A stretch of DNA of 61,612 nt from Chrysomallon squamiferum (taxonomy: Eukaryota; Mollusca; Gastropoda; Neomphalida; Peltospiridae), in assembly GCA_012295275.1 (NCBI GenBank), contig CM022677.1, positions 1,955,764 through 2,017,375 of the forward strand, in the 5' to 3' direction. Made by a program: the position numbers and the translations under genes. Of the stretch, positions 1 through 14,066 are shown piece after piece. A model generated the notes under the pieces. That model searched no databases. It saw nothing but the letters and a program-made list of their open reading frames with translations, and had not been told where the DNA came from. How positions within the stretch are numbered: position 1 is the first letter of the stretch; every line of letters begins with the position of its first letter.

Positions 1-1961
<1,961 letters not shown>

Positions 1962-2097
1962 TACACACAAAACACAACAGACTTACGCTTCATTTCAATA
2001 ACCATTTTACCACAGTTAAAACAAAGTTTTTTATATTTTTAAGATCTCAACAAACCAAGAAAACGTCATGTCAAGTAAATTTCTAACAGAATCTTTG

Positions 2098-2600
2098 TAT
2101 AGTCTTCTTAGTTTTTACATAAATACTACATTTAGCGGACAGATTATCTTTGTACACAGTCTACTTAGTTTTACATAAATACTACATTTAGCTGAAAGTG
2201 TATCTTTGTACACAGTCTACTTAGTTTTTACATAAATACTACATTTAGCTGACAGTGTATCTTTGTACACAGTCTACTTAGTTTTACATAAATACTACAT
2301 TTAGTGGACAGATTATCTTTGTACACAGTCTACTTAGTTTTACATAAATACTACATTTAGCTGAAAGTGTATCTTTGTACACAGTCTACTTAGTTTTTAC
2401 ATAAATACATTTAGCTGACAGTGTATCTTTGTACAGTCTACTTAGTTTTACATAAATACTACATTTAGTGGACAGATTATCTTTGTACACAGTCTACTTA
2501 GTTTTACATAAATACTACATTTAGTGGACAGTGTATCTTTGTACACAGTCTACTTAGTTTTACATAAATACTACATTTAGTGGACAGATTATCTTTGTTT
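2098..2600. repeat. ~58-bp minisatellite, about 8-9 copies
   Basis: Tandem copies of a unit containing CTTAGTTTTACATAAATACT, then ACATTTAG and TATCTTTGTACACAGTCTA. Copies alternate between two subtypes, 'GTGGACAGATTATC' and 'CTGAAAGTGTATC' or 'CTGACAGTGTATC', so a higher-order dimer or trimer was probably copied. No coding potential. Confidence 0.95.
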
Positions 2601-3772
2601 TAATTTTACAAAATTTTTTGATTTTATCTTTATTTTTTTTTTTTTTTCAGATTTTTTTTTTCAGATTTATTTTTTTTTTTTGTTTTCAAAGAAACAATAT
2701 TTTTCTCAAATGTTTTAAGAATTTTTGTCACATAAAGACAATACTGGAAGAAATAATTGTTTTCACCTACAACTTAACTTGAACCAATATAAACATTTTG
2801 CTTCACGGGCTACTCTTTCCAGTTAGCAGCAAAGAATCATTGATATGAACCATCCCACAGACAGGAGAGTACGTAAAATGGTCATTATTATACCAGCTGT
2901 GAAGACTACCAAGTCCAGCTCACTTGTAAATAGAAAATTAATTCATTGAATATACAAGTCCACAACAGCTAACTCTTGTGCACTTCATAATAAGCTGTAC
3001 AGGAGTTATCTCCCTTCCATTAACTCATTCATAGATTCCATTGCTATTAACTGATGGAAAATTTATATTTACGATACTGTCCTCTGAACTAATCCTTTCA
3101 TTTATACTTTTAATGGGTTTTTTTAAAAAAGAAAACAATTCCTTCATTTTAATGTGGAGAGAGAGAGAGAGAGAGAGAGAGAAATTGATTTTTAAGTCTA
3201 TAAAATTTTTCTGTTTACATTCTAAATAGAAATTAAATACAAAAATAAACGAAGTAAAAATTTATGATACAAAATACTTTTATTTGCATTTTTTTTGTTT
3301 ACATCTTATACATAAACAAACAAACAGTAAGTTCGAAACATAATCTAATTTACTTACATATTTAATATAAATCTTAATAAAAGAAAATGGATAAATAAAT
3401 GAAGTAACAGTTCCTGTATTTCATGTCCAACAGTCAGTAAGTACATATGTATTTATCTACATTTTATTTTATATACAATTTAAATCGAAATAAAAAAAGT
3501 ACAAATGAATCAAGAAATAGTTAGTAATATCACGTTTCATATACAGACTAAAAACATTAGATATACTTAAATAAATAAATAAATAAATACATAATAAAGC
3601 ATTGAGATGTCATTATACATTTTGCATGTATCTGTTTGACACAAATGAGTCCATTATAAAAATTTCAAATCAAATCAAGTGTCTATGACGTCATCACAAA
3701 CAAATAAACAAACAAATAAAAATGTGATCCCAGTGATGACTAAAAGTGACAGTGTTTGAACGATGTTGTTTT
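2601..3772. other. 3' flank of the BTB gene, no gene of its own
   Basis: Poly-T and T-rich sequence (2625-2690), a short GA run (3157-3182), and AT-rich sequence with several potential polyadenylation hexamers on the minus strand. No convincing coding exon. It lies downstream of the minus-strand BTB/PHR gene and may hold its 3' UTR. Confidence 0.5.
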
Positions 3773-4576
3773 TTACACTAAAAATAACAAAGCAGCTATT
3801 TGTCCGTCTCTCACACTTGTAAAAAGTCGTCTGTCACTGTGTTTAGATTTGTGTGACTCAGAAAATCTACAAACAAAAGAGTCTACAACAATTTCTGATT
3901 TACCTTCAAATCCACACCTTGTGACGTGTCCCTTAACATTAACAAACAAGCTGTACTCAGTGTCTTTAGTAATCTTCACTTGACGTCTGAACACGACGTC
4001 ATACACGCCAGACACGTGTTCATATCTCTGTGTCAGCGTAGACCCGTCCAGTATTTCGTCTGTTCTTGTGTCAGTGACAAAGGCATTGACGTCGTAGTTT
4101 TGTGGTTCACAGTCACCGTACAACAGAAATCTGCGAAGTAAAGCGTTTTTGTTGACAGAGAAAGTAATGGCATCATCGTCTTTACCAGAACATGTCACCC
4201 AGTAATCACATGGCAAGTAGTAACCTAACACACCAAACCTGTCTATTGTAATCTGTGTCATCATTGCAGTTCTCATGTTTGAGTTAAAAGGTGAAACATC
4301 TTCATCACTGCTCACCAGGTGTCTCAAAATCTTGTTTTCTTCAGCCTCAGTGAGTATGTGAGTTGGTGTTACGTGTTCTACAAAATATGTCTGATCGAGT
4401 AATGGATAACGCACGTGCTTCACGACCTCTCCCAGTGCATCGCGCATGTTTTTTTCATTCGTCTGTCTCCCTTGCTTCCTACACTCGCTGTCAGCCCACT
4501 TCACAGCGGCTTCAAAAACATTTTCCTCGTCTGCTGTCAGTTCGTCTGATCGTACAACGACGACTCCAAATAGTTG
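3773..4576 (-). pseudogene. BACK (partial) and PHR domains of the same BTBD6-like gene, out of frame
   Basis: An open frame of about 268 residues begins inside the exon that ends the BTB domain. From SDELTADEENVFEAAVKWAD it matches the second half of a BACK domain (FEAAVKWADSEC, then VRYPLLD). A PHR domain follows, from about the RFGVLGYY segment to the C-terminal GQIAALLFLV. PHR is the beta-sandwich found in BTBD3/6 and PHR/Highwire proteins. Compared with the family, the BTB tail (YLESS) is joined directly to SDELTADEE: about 55 residues are absent and the frame changes. The nominal start at 4582 is a GTG inside the other frame, so this half has no start of its own. It would need a frameshift event, an unseen exon or a sequencing/assembly error to be translated with the BTB part. 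PHR codons look well kept, which suggests the break is recent or artefactual. Confidence 0.75.
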
Positions 4577-4814
4577 ACGCACTGTTCTTCCAGTGTCGTG
4601 ACGATGTACTTCCTCGATAGATACAGCAGACTGGTGACGTTGTCGCCTGTTAGGACGACGTCATCCATATAAAGATATCTATGTAAAAGAAGCAGAGTAA
4701 GACTTTAAAATGTGAGCTAACTATATGAGATTAATTAATTAGAAATTAATTAGATTACTAACAAAAACTGTATTGTTATCAACGTTTCTGTCTGTATGTA
4801 TGTCTGTCCATGCC

Positions 4815-4884
<70 letters not shown>

Positions 4885-5150
4885 TTAACATACTTTAAAA
4901 ACTCTGAGAAGATTTCTGCCTTCACATCAGGTATCACAATATCTGATTTTTCGCGAAGTTCTCCAGTCAACATCTGACTGAAAACTTCGCTTCGAATGAT
5001 CAGAATAAACTGATGCGCGTCAACAGCAGTTTTATGTTCTCCAACTAAAAATCTGACGTCCGTGTGAGTTCTTGTAAGAAAAAAGTGTTCAATGCATTGC
5101 ATCAGATTCTTCCCTGTCTGCCAACTTGAGATCGGATATGAGATGGCCAT
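4537..5150 (-). CDS. Truncated BTB-domain protein (BTBD3/BTBD6-like), two exons, 132 aa
   Basis: BTB (POZ) domains dimerise and, in the BTBD3/BTBD6 family, act as Cullin-3 ubiquitin-ligase substrate adaptors. Exon 1 is complement(4894..5150), 86 residues starting MAISYPISSWQTGKNLMQC, and carries the family core (SDVRF-, DAHQFIL-, RSEVFSQML-, IPDV-like motifs). Exon 2 is complement(4537..4678) and continues KYLYMDDVVLTGDNV and LYLSRKYIV, the classical end of the domain. The donor AA|GTATGT at 4893 and acceptor TTTTACATAG at 4679 rejoin codon AAA exactly. A second good acceptor (TTGTTTGTTTGTAG, exon from 5157) lies just before the ATG, so there is a 5' UTR intron. The frame runs through YLESSL and stops at TGA 4537-4539. 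Full-length relatives continue into BACK and PHR domains, which here sit in another frame (3773-4576). It is either a BTB-only protein or the broken N-terminal half of a pseudogene. The family call is firm; whether it is functional is open. Confidence 0.8.
4814..4880. repeat. CA/GT microsatellite inside the BTB intron
   Basis: About 33 GT units on the plus strand (CA on the coding strand), lying about 14-80 bp inside the 215-bp intron 4679..4893. Its position next to the donor site explains why the exon 1 frame appears to run on into a Thr-His tail. That tail is intronic. Confidence 0.95.
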
Positions 5151-5157
5151 GTTTCAA

Positions 5158-5175
5158 CTACAAACAAACAACAGC

Positions 5176-5221
<46 letters not shown>

Positions 5222-5669
5222 GAATGGGCAGAGAAAGAAATTGTTCACACATTCAACTATAAGAATTAGTACAGCGAAAAGAAAGAACAAAAAATAATAA
5301 TAATAAAACGGAAAAGGAAAAGGAAAGTAAAAGAAAACGGATATATATATATAGCAAATTGATAAACTATAAAACGAAATACATTGTGCTTATATGAATG
5401 ATTATTATGATGGTGTCAACGACAACATTAATTATTATTATGAACAGAAATGTCTGGTCACATCAGGTAAACAAACGAATTTCAAATAGCAATGTACTTA
5501 TGGCCATTTATATCAATTTACTCCTCGAAAAGACAACAAATTTTTCCGTCTCTGACACATCTAAAACGAAACATTGTGTAAGAACATAAGAAAAATAGAG
5601 GAACAAGATACAATGGTTTTAAAGTAGAAATAATAAAAAATACTTTGTAATTTCAGTATGGCTACCTAC
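5158..5669. other. 5' UTR intron of the BTB gene
   Basis: Stretch between the acceptor before the BTB start codon (5158) and the first candidate upstream exon donor (5669). It contains an AAT-repeat run (about 5187-5220), AT-rich sequence and no other supported feature. A 63-residue plus-strand frame at 5398-5589 has no recognisable content. Confidence 0.45.
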
Positions 5670-5750
5670 CTCAAAACTTCTTGATCGATAATTTCTGATA
5701 AGCGACTACTTTCTGTTTAACCTCAACTATAGAGTGCAGGTATAACCGAT
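5670..5750 (-). other. Candidate non-coding 5' exon A of the BTB gene
   Basis: On the minus strand an acceptor (TTATTTTATTTTTAG at 5751-5752) opens an 81-bp segment that closes at a donor AG|GTAGGTAGCC (5669). The exon contains GTTAAACAGAAAGTA and no ATG-led frame, so it would be 5' UTR. The same architecture recurs at 8753-8818, with related but weaker copies near 6380-6440 and 9571, suggesting serially duplicated leader exons. The splice sites are seen in the sequence; transcription is inference. Confidence 0.45.
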
Positions 5751-8629
5751 CTAAAAATAAAATAAAAAATATAGCAAAAGTCTTTAATAAATAATAGGGT
5801 AGTAATAATAATAATAAACACATACAAAAGATAAAGATATCCTTGTGGACGATGTGATAAATTCACTGTTAATACATTACACACATAAGTGTGGAAAAAG
5901 AAAGAAACAAAAGAGGCATTTGTCTACATTATGATAAGATAAATAATATCAGTAACAATCAAAAATAACAACAACCGAATTACTTCTAATAAACTCAATA
6001 AAAAGGAAATAGAAAGTAAATCAGTATATGAGATAATATTATTAAATTCTTCATCCGTAAGATCCATACACCAGAATTGTAAATAGAATTTTGCTGAGAA
6101 CACATTTTCAAGTCAGGCTTTACGTAACGTTTTTGATGTCAACATAAAAGAACACCTCACACTATCATGACCTATTTGTTAGACCTAAAAATAATTAAAC
6201 TAAGAAGACTCAAATCATTAAAACATAATAGATATATAATGTCATCCGCTTTCAATATGGCCGACTTATTTCACTTCACAACAACAACAACAACAACAAC
6301 AACAATAATGATAATTTAAAAGGAAAAGCGGAAAAACAAGAGTAAACTGTTAGTTTATAACTATATCAATGCCAACTACAATTGGTAATTTCTTTGAAAT
6401 GAGTACTTTCTGTTTAACTTTTCTACTATTCAAAACTGAGACATAAATAAAGAAACAAAGAAACAAATAAATAAATAAATTGAATTAATTAATTAATTAA
6501 TTAATTAAATACAATAAAATAATTATGACTACATTAATAAATATATAAAATAAAAGGAAATAATCAGATAGATAAAAATCTGGCATAGAGACAACAGCAA
6601 CAACAATGGAATTAGTTTAACACTACTAATAATAAAACGGCTGCGACTCCTATGCTGCTACTACAACTACTGCTATTGAAACTTCTACTATTACATATAC
6701 TGCTACCATTACAACTACCACTAGTATTACTATTATTACTTCTGCCACAAATGTGTATTTATTTATTTATTACGAACAGTATTTATTTTTCTGAGGGAGT
6801 ACTAGATATAGAAATCAGATGTAACACACACACACACACACATACAGAAACAATAATAATAATAACAACAACAGCATACAGAGGTTATTTTTTTCTTCTA
6901 ATCTTATCGTGTGCATGTCTTATTTCTCTGGCGATACTCACATGACCAGTCTATCACGATACAGCTAACACGTGATCGTTTGTTTCTTATGTAGGTCAGA
7001 TCAAAACAGTGTATCGCGCGAGAACAAAGATATAGATGGGTGTTATTTACAACAATCCGACAAATTCATTGTCAATATGGTGTCTTTGCATAAGTGTATA
7101 GATTGAACAGAAAACGTGTGAGGTTATTTAAACGGTGAGAAGATACATAGTTTCAATAACGACAATAAAGACAAACACAATAACAACAAAATTACTACCA
7201 ACAAACAGACTCTTAAATTAAAAACAATACAATTCTACAAGCTAGTATTATTATTACAGTTTGATTGGCTCGTTCCATACACTTGGTGGTTAGTAACACT
7301 ACGTTGTCGGACAATATACTTTTCAAGTCAGGGTCTACATTATACTTTTTCATGTCTTTTAAAAATCTCGCACTATAATGGTCAGTTTGCTTGTCACATC
7401 TACAACTATAACAGCGATAACTTTTTTATGTTTGTCATTGTAGATGAAAGCAAATGCAATAACATTTTATACACTGGTTGGAACGGATCATAGACCAATA
7501 CAAAAGTTAAGTTAAACGAAAGGGAAGAATGAAGAAATGACAAAAAGAAGAAACAAATTAAAGAAAGAAGGAAGGATATAATAAATGTTTTAATTAACGA
7601 CACTGTAAACACATTTTGTTAACTGATTTGTCTGTGTCAAACTTGCTGTTAAGGACTGCTGAAATAAAATGAGAGTAAATCTGCAATCGCCACATCAAGT
7701 CGACTTCTTTCCAATTAACAGGAAGTGCCATTTTATATAGACAACTAGATGAACAGAGTAATATGTATCAACCATTGGCTCTCTTTAAGCAATATATATA
7801 TTTTTTTATTTTTAATTTGTTTAGATTTAATTATTATTAACCAGTTTCATATATAAACCAATTACGACTAGAAACTGTGTTGATAATGGCCTTTAGGACA
7901 CTTTCATTCATAGTAACGTTTTCCACATAGTCTGGTTCAGTATTAACATACTTACTGACAATACAGATAAAGAGAGCGCTACAGGGTGGACACAAATGAT
8001 GTAGAAAATACGTCATCGCGGACACAAAGAGGGTTGTAAGAGTTTGGCAGAAGAGGGTGTTTACTTAGTTGTAATGTTGTTTAAAAACAGGTTTTTCACG
8101 TTCACAGATTGATGACTCGTAAAGGATAGTGTTTATTCAGGATATTACTTATACAGGATGCTATTTTTACATGAACATTTTTACAGGAATTAGCAATCTT
8201 AAAGTTAAATTTAATCTTAAACCGACACTAATACCAAACCTGAATTATCTCTAAATACAACAACGTTTCTGACATTACTTACTTGAATCATAACTCTACA
8301 TCTGTCCATCTGAACCAGTGATAAACATCATCATAATTTTATCTCAAAGTGTATTATTATCCTAATACCACACGAACTATCACCCTAACCTTAATGTTAA
8401 CCTACATCAAACAAACAAACAAACAAACAAACAAAATAAAATGAACCTATACATCCCCGTTAAGAATATATAATTTCTGGAACCGATTTTCAAATCCTGA
8501 TAAAAATAATTCTATTCAGACAGACACACACAATCGGGCGCACTCATCCATTCATAGACAATTAGACAGACAGACAGACAGACATCCATTCATAGACAAT
8601 TACACACAGACAGACAGACAGACAGACAA

Positions 8630-8736
<107 letters not shown>

Positions 8737-8752
8737 CAATAATGCTCCCTAC

Positions 8753-8818
8753 CTTTAAGAACTTCCTGGTGAGATTTTCTGTTTGACGGTTTTTCTATAG
8801 ATCACTGAAGTGAGGAAT
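8753..8818 (-). other. Candidate non-coding 5' exon B (duplicate of exon A)
   Basis: A 66-bp minus-strand segment between the acceptor TTATTTATTTTTAG (8819-8820) and the donor AAAG|GTAGGGAGC (8752). It shares the exon A layout: a 'GTGATCTATAG'/'ACTCTATAG' block, an AACAGAAA core and a GAAGTT end before the donor. A third relative at 9571 keeps the acceptor plus ATCGGTGATAGCAGTGATCTA but I see no clear donor for it. Probably an alternative leader exon or a decayed duplicate. Confidence 0.4.
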
Positions 8819-8819
8819 C

Positions 8820-8850
<31 letters not shown>

Positions 8851-8937
8851 AAATCATATTACATGTTCTGTATTGCTGATTTAATTTAACCAAATAATAG
8901 CACGGTATGTATTAAATCACAATGAAATGCAAACTAC

Positions 8938-9065
8938 CTTCAAATCTCAAAACTGTCTGTTTACACAAAATACTTCCTTGTTTGTGAGTGGTTTTACTGG
9001 AGCTGACAACACGTCACTGAAATAATTTCTGTCTCTCGCTGTTAATAAACATGTCTGTTAATAAC
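8938..9065 (-). other. Candidate alternative first exon D1
   Basis: Minus-strand segment ending at the donor TTTGAAG|GTAGTTTGC (8937). It aligns with the segment ending at 11781 (donor TTTGAAG|GTATTTTG): both hold AACAGCGA..CAGAA..TATTTCAGTGAC, TGTCAGYTCCAG, AAACAAGG/AGCAAGGACGTA and CATTTTGAAATTTGAAG-like ends. The 5' edge is not defined by a splice site, so this could be a first exon with the promoter just upstream. No coding frame is shared. Confidence 0.35.
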
Positions 9066-10018
9066 CACGTGATGTCCTACAACTCGAAATGCGAGTGACG
9101 GTAGATGCATGCACATGTTTTGTGACGTATACTTTGTGAAGCGTTTGCACATTCCTAGTGCTTGTAATATAAATATTATAGTAAGAAACACCCTTAATAT
9201 TATAATGGCAAAAATAAAATAGAAAAATAAAATAAAACTGACATACTTATATTTCATACAAATAATTTGGCCCAAACAGTTCAGTTTTCTTCATGTCCAG
9301 TTGTTTCATTATTTATCTTGCAAGGATATTCTTATCCATGTAATAACATGTTCAGAATATCTTAGAATCCATTTAAGGTTAGTTGTTGGTGTTTGCATTT
9401 TCATTTAGCTGCTTGGCAATTAACAACTTTAAATAGATTATGCTATCTTTTATTATTATTTATTTTACAATATCATGAGTATGTAGAAAGTTTATCATCA
9501 TTTATCAAAATTAATATTTTATACAAATTTGTCTGTCGACTCAACTGCTGTAGATCACTGCTATCACCGATCTAAGAATAAATGAATACAAATTAAATTA
9601 AAATAAAACAAAATGAAATAAAGTAAGCAATAAACAGCAAAAGAAGTCAATAAAAAAGTGAGGACTCTACTAAGGTAGTATTAGTAATAGTAGTACCAGT
9701 ATTAAAGATATTACTACAACTACTACTATTACTATCAGTAATAATAGTACCATACTGAAGTAAGTATATAGGTAGCCTTGTTTGATTTCAGTTTAAAAAA
9801 CCTCACACTTAAATAATCTATTTGTTAGAGAAGAAACTCTGATATATTTAGTAATAAATTAAGAACACTGGAATAGTTAAAACATAATAAAATAAAAATA
9901 TCATAGACTTTCAATATGGCCGAATTGTTTTATATCTGCTTTGTGTACTTTTGGTTATAAAAATCGTCCACTGATAAACACGAGAGTGACGTCAGATATT
10001 TTACACGTCATCAAGTGC

Positions 10019-10257
10019 AGTGGTGTGCAGAGGTGAGGGCCAAAGGGGCTCTGGCACCGGGCATCCAGATTTATATTTAAATCGAATAAAGTGTTTATTT
10101 TATGTTTCATCTGTGTTTACGTATTCAAAATATCTTCCTTTCTCATACTATTCCTCAGTACTAGGCCTTGTACTTGAATATTTGGGAATTACAATCAAGG
10201 AGTTGGCCCCGGGCTTCACCAGACCTCCACACGACACTGATCAAGTGTCACGTTGTT
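10019..10257. other. GC-richer insertion of unknown origin
   Basis: A locally less AT-rich segment starting AGTGGTGTGCAGAGGTGAGG and ending near CACGACACTGATCAAG, interrupting the duplicated BTB upstream blocks. It contains GGCTCTGGCACCGGGC and a related GGCCCCGGGCTTCACC further on. The start resembles the ends of some DNA transposons, but I find no convincing terminal inverted repeat or target-site duplication. The open frames in it are not recognisable. Confidence 0.3.
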
Positions 10258-11091
10258 AGGTTTCAATATCAGTTTAATATAAAGAAATCGTGCTACGAGA
10301 TATATGTATACATCTTACATAAATCTTCTTTAAAACAGATTAAAACAATTGATTAGATTAAGTACTACTAGATTGCATTGTTTATACGTAAGTTACAAAA
10401 TCTGTATAATAATAATAATAATAATAGAAACAAGAGCAACATCAACAATAAGAAGAAGAAATATATTTTACAGTGCACTAAATATGTGTACATTTTTATT
10501 TCTCTGACGATGCTTGCATGACCAGTATATCAAGTTAAGGTAACACGTGACGTTTGTTTCTGATGTAGCTAAGATAAAAACACAAAGTCATTGCTATATG
10601 AGAAACACAAAGGTATACTTGGGTGTTATTTACAACGATCTGACAAATTTATTGTTAACAAACTATCTGCCCATAAGTGTGGAAATGAACCCTTGAAAAT
10701 AGGAAATTATTTACATTTGTCATTATTTCAATAAAGAAAATGTAGACAACCCAATTTTTTTTCCAATAAACAGAACAAACTAACAAACTCGTAAATAGAA
10801 AATAATACTTTTATATGAGATAATATTATCACATCTTCTATTGGCACGTACCATATCTTTGAAAAGCCTCATGCTGTAATACTGTTTATATGTATATATC
10901 AATAATAATAATAGTAATAGTAATAATAATAATAAATTAAATTAAATTAAATTAACACAATATAAAATACATTGTAGTTTCAAAACAGATACTTACTTAT
11001 CGATAAATAAATAAATAAATAAATAAAATGACACAAAGTAAAATGAAGTAATCAGATACAGTATAAACTATAAACGATACATTGAACTCTA

Positions 11092-11435
11092 CAGATACCG
11101 GACCAATTATCTGTAGTCCTGAAATCACAAAAGACCAGAAAACCGGAACTATTTCCCGATGCAATTTTCATACTTTGCACGCGCGGGTTTTGTCCTCACC
11201 AGACCGTAACTGCTCTTTCAAGCCGCATGCTGTTCAGTCACTCGCCGCATTGTTTACGTGTCGAGTAGCCACAGTTGTGTGTCGTCAATTTTCTTTATTT
11301 CTTTTTTTTTAATTTTAAAAGGTTTATACCTAGTATATTTACGAATTTAGGCGCCTTGGCACGAGAAAACCGGAAAATCCAGAAATTCGGAATGCCTCAG
11401 GCCCCAAGGAGTCCCGATAATTGATCCAGTACCTG
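11092..11435. mobile_element. Tigger/pogo-like MITE, 344 bp with TA target-site duplication
   Basis: Terminal inverted repeats: left CAGATACCGGACCAATTATC, right end reverse complement CAGGTACTGGATCAATTATC, 17 of 20 matching. Each end is flanked by TA (11090-11091 and 11436-11437), the duplication used by Tc1/mariner-superfamily elements. Subterminal motifs (CCGGAAAATCCAGAAATTCGG, GGAGTCCCGATAATT) have the look of Tigger/pogo ends. There is no transposase frame, so it is non-autonomous. A 65-bp piece of a related copy lies at 26427-26491. The interior is unusually GC-rich for this window. Confidence 0.8.
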
Positions 11436-11437
11436 TA

Positions 11438-14066
11438 TTTAGGTGATAGTATTACAACTACTGCTACTGCAACTGCTACTACTACTACTACTAGAATAAC
11501 AATTATTATTATAATGACTATACCATTATTATTTTTATTTCTTCTTATTATTTGTTTTATTTATTATTATTGTTGTTGGTGTTGTTATTAATATTGTTTG
11601 ATATTTCTCATACACCATTGTGTTAGGTATACAAAATTTAAAAAAAGACGCGTTTAAGAAAATTCACACAAAAAATGTATAGCCTTGACAAAATAGATTA
11701 CAAATTCAATGTGTGTGATCTGATTGAAGCAAAGTAATAATAGTACAGCATATGTTAAATTACAATAAAATACAAAATACCTTCAAATTTCAAAATGGCC
11801 GTCTGCCTAAGAAAGTACGTCCTTGCTTGGTCAGTGTTTTCCTGGAACTGACAACGTCCAGTTTGACAGGTCACTGAAATATCTTCTGTGTATCGCTGTT
11901 TACAAAGTCGTCTGCTCATAAACACATGACTGAAATCAGATGTCGTACAGGTCAGGTCACCTTTAGCGATAAATACATGCAAATATTTATTACATACAAT
12001 GTGTGCCGTGTAATGTAACGTGTGTTTCAAACCTGTTAAATATATATATTACTTATTTTGTCTGTAAAATATTTATCTTTAAACAGGTCGCTAAAAAGTG
12101 TCTGTTATGCAGGTCAGATAAAAATAGTGTGCTAATAGTACTGGTGACAAGAAACGTTATACTACGATCGTGAAAAATGCAATGTAATGGTTAATCAGAA
12201 AATATGGAACACTCTTTTACTTGTACATGTTTTGAGTCAAAGCGACCAAAACGCAGATGTGACAAAAACCACATTTGTTATTTCTTTTGTGTGTGTGTGT
12301 GTATGTGTGTGTTATAATATAATATATATATATAGGGCCTGAATATAAATCTAAAAAAAAAAAAAAAAAAAATAATAATCATTGTTCAAATATTAACTCT
12401 TCTACTCATCACTTGTAGAAATAATTTTTATTTTTAATTTGTGTTTATTTTTATTTTTTTTAAATTATTTATTTGTATTTGTTTTCTTTCTTTCTTTATT
12501 TTCTTTTCTTTTAATTCACCACATAAAATACAGTATAAAATAATACAACTATGACGGTAAACTGTTTTTTTTACTTCACGCAGTAGAGACCTTAGCTATA
12601 CCCTAATAGGATCCTCAATCAAGCTGTGGAAAGATTTCTCAGCGATATTTAGATGTACTGTCTTCTGTGGTGTTTAAGTTAGAAAATTGGTCCCAACTGA
12701 TTTATTAAACCACGGATTGCAATTTAATTTATACCTTCTTGTAGAATCCGCTGGTAGCTATTTCTTTTTTTTTTCACTTATTATAATATTTTATATTGTT
12801 GTACCATTAAGATACTGTTTTTGATAATATCGGTAACATAATGATTATTTACTTAAATAGCTTCCTTTAATACAGTCTAAGATATCATAACTAAACTGTA
12901 TGTATCGTTAAAGTAAGTGAATATGTTGCCCATTCATTTCTACAAAAATTCCTAACAGTATATATTAATCAAATATGTATTGTTAGTTAACAGTAATCCA
13001 ATTAATGAAATCTTTTAACAATTAACTATCATTAGCGAGAGACAAAAGGAATTTTTCTCGGCTCCGCCATTGATACGCATTAAGTTTATTTAAGTAAGAG
13101 ACAAAAGAGCCTGGGGGGGGATCAAAGAAAAGACAAAGACACACAGATCGCGTGGGACGGTGGAGTTCGCGGCCATTATTAGACAACTGTGTTGGAAACT
13201 AGATTTTTAGTTATCCTTGTTTAAGTCGGAGGCAGGGATAAATGGTTACCCTGTTTCTGTATGCTAATCCATTTTAATATAAAAAACAACTGAAGTAAAT
13301 TAATGTGCTAAATAGATAACTTTCTACAATATCAATAATATCAATAATAATAATAATAAATGTTCTAGACATTCCTAGTAGTAAAAGTTTGTCAAATAAA
13401 TTCAAATATGTGTTACTGTAAGAAACATACAAATGTACATAAACAGAAAAATAATTTAAAACTGCATATTTTTGCATTTTCTGTCGCTAAATTGTTATGA
13501 TATATTTACAGAATGTCTGAAGTTGTTTACATAATCAAAAGATATGCATTAAATCTTTACTAGACATATTACAAAATTAAAATTTCTCTGAACCTTTTGT
13601 ACCATATAATACCAATTAGTTATTTGTTGTTAAGATAAATAACAAGATCTCGTACTGAAAATATCTAAGACGAGTGTGTGTAGTTACCTTGAGTGGAAGA
13701 AGATAACACCTAGATATAACACGTATACCTAACACATTTATTTCAACAGGGATTCGTGCATAGCAACGATTTTGTTTTGCTATAGACTGACTGAAAAAAA
13801 AAAATGAGTGAAGCCCTAGATTGTAAATGATCACTTAAAAGAGAGATACTGTCTTGCTTTAAACACACTTGTAACCAACGATATTTTAGCGCATTACAAC
13901 TATAACAAGTATTTTTCTGACTGTGAGTCACACAAGATACATTATGAACACAAAGCATTGTTGGCTAAAATATCACCTATTACTACAAACAAGAATGATT
14001 ATTATTAAGTACTAATGCTATAATAACCACACTACTACAACAATGAGTTTACTACTACTACTGCTG
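11438..14066. other. Intergenic, no supported gene
   Basis: AT-rich DNA with TAC/ATT triplet runs (11460-11590), a short GT tract (12288-12311), poly-A and T-rich runs. One slightly GC-richer patch at 13035-13240 (GGCTCCGCCATTGATACGC, a G8 run, GTGGGACGGTGGAGTTCGCGG) could be a promoter or an old element, but nothing in it is recognisable. The 67-, 71- and 72-residue minus-strand frames at 13.3-14.0 kb have no family signature. Confidence 0.45.
11781..11960 (-). other. Candidate alternative first exon D2 (duplicate of D1)
   Basis: Second copy of the D1 segment, closing at the donor GAAG|GTATTTTGTA (11780). It lies inside a 91-residue open frame with no similarity to known proteins. The shared feature with D1 is nucleotide sequence and the splice donor, not a protein. 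The spacing to D1 is about 2.84 kb, comparable to the A-to-B spacing of 3.08 kb, as expected for tandem duplication of a promoter/leader block. Confidence 0.35.
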
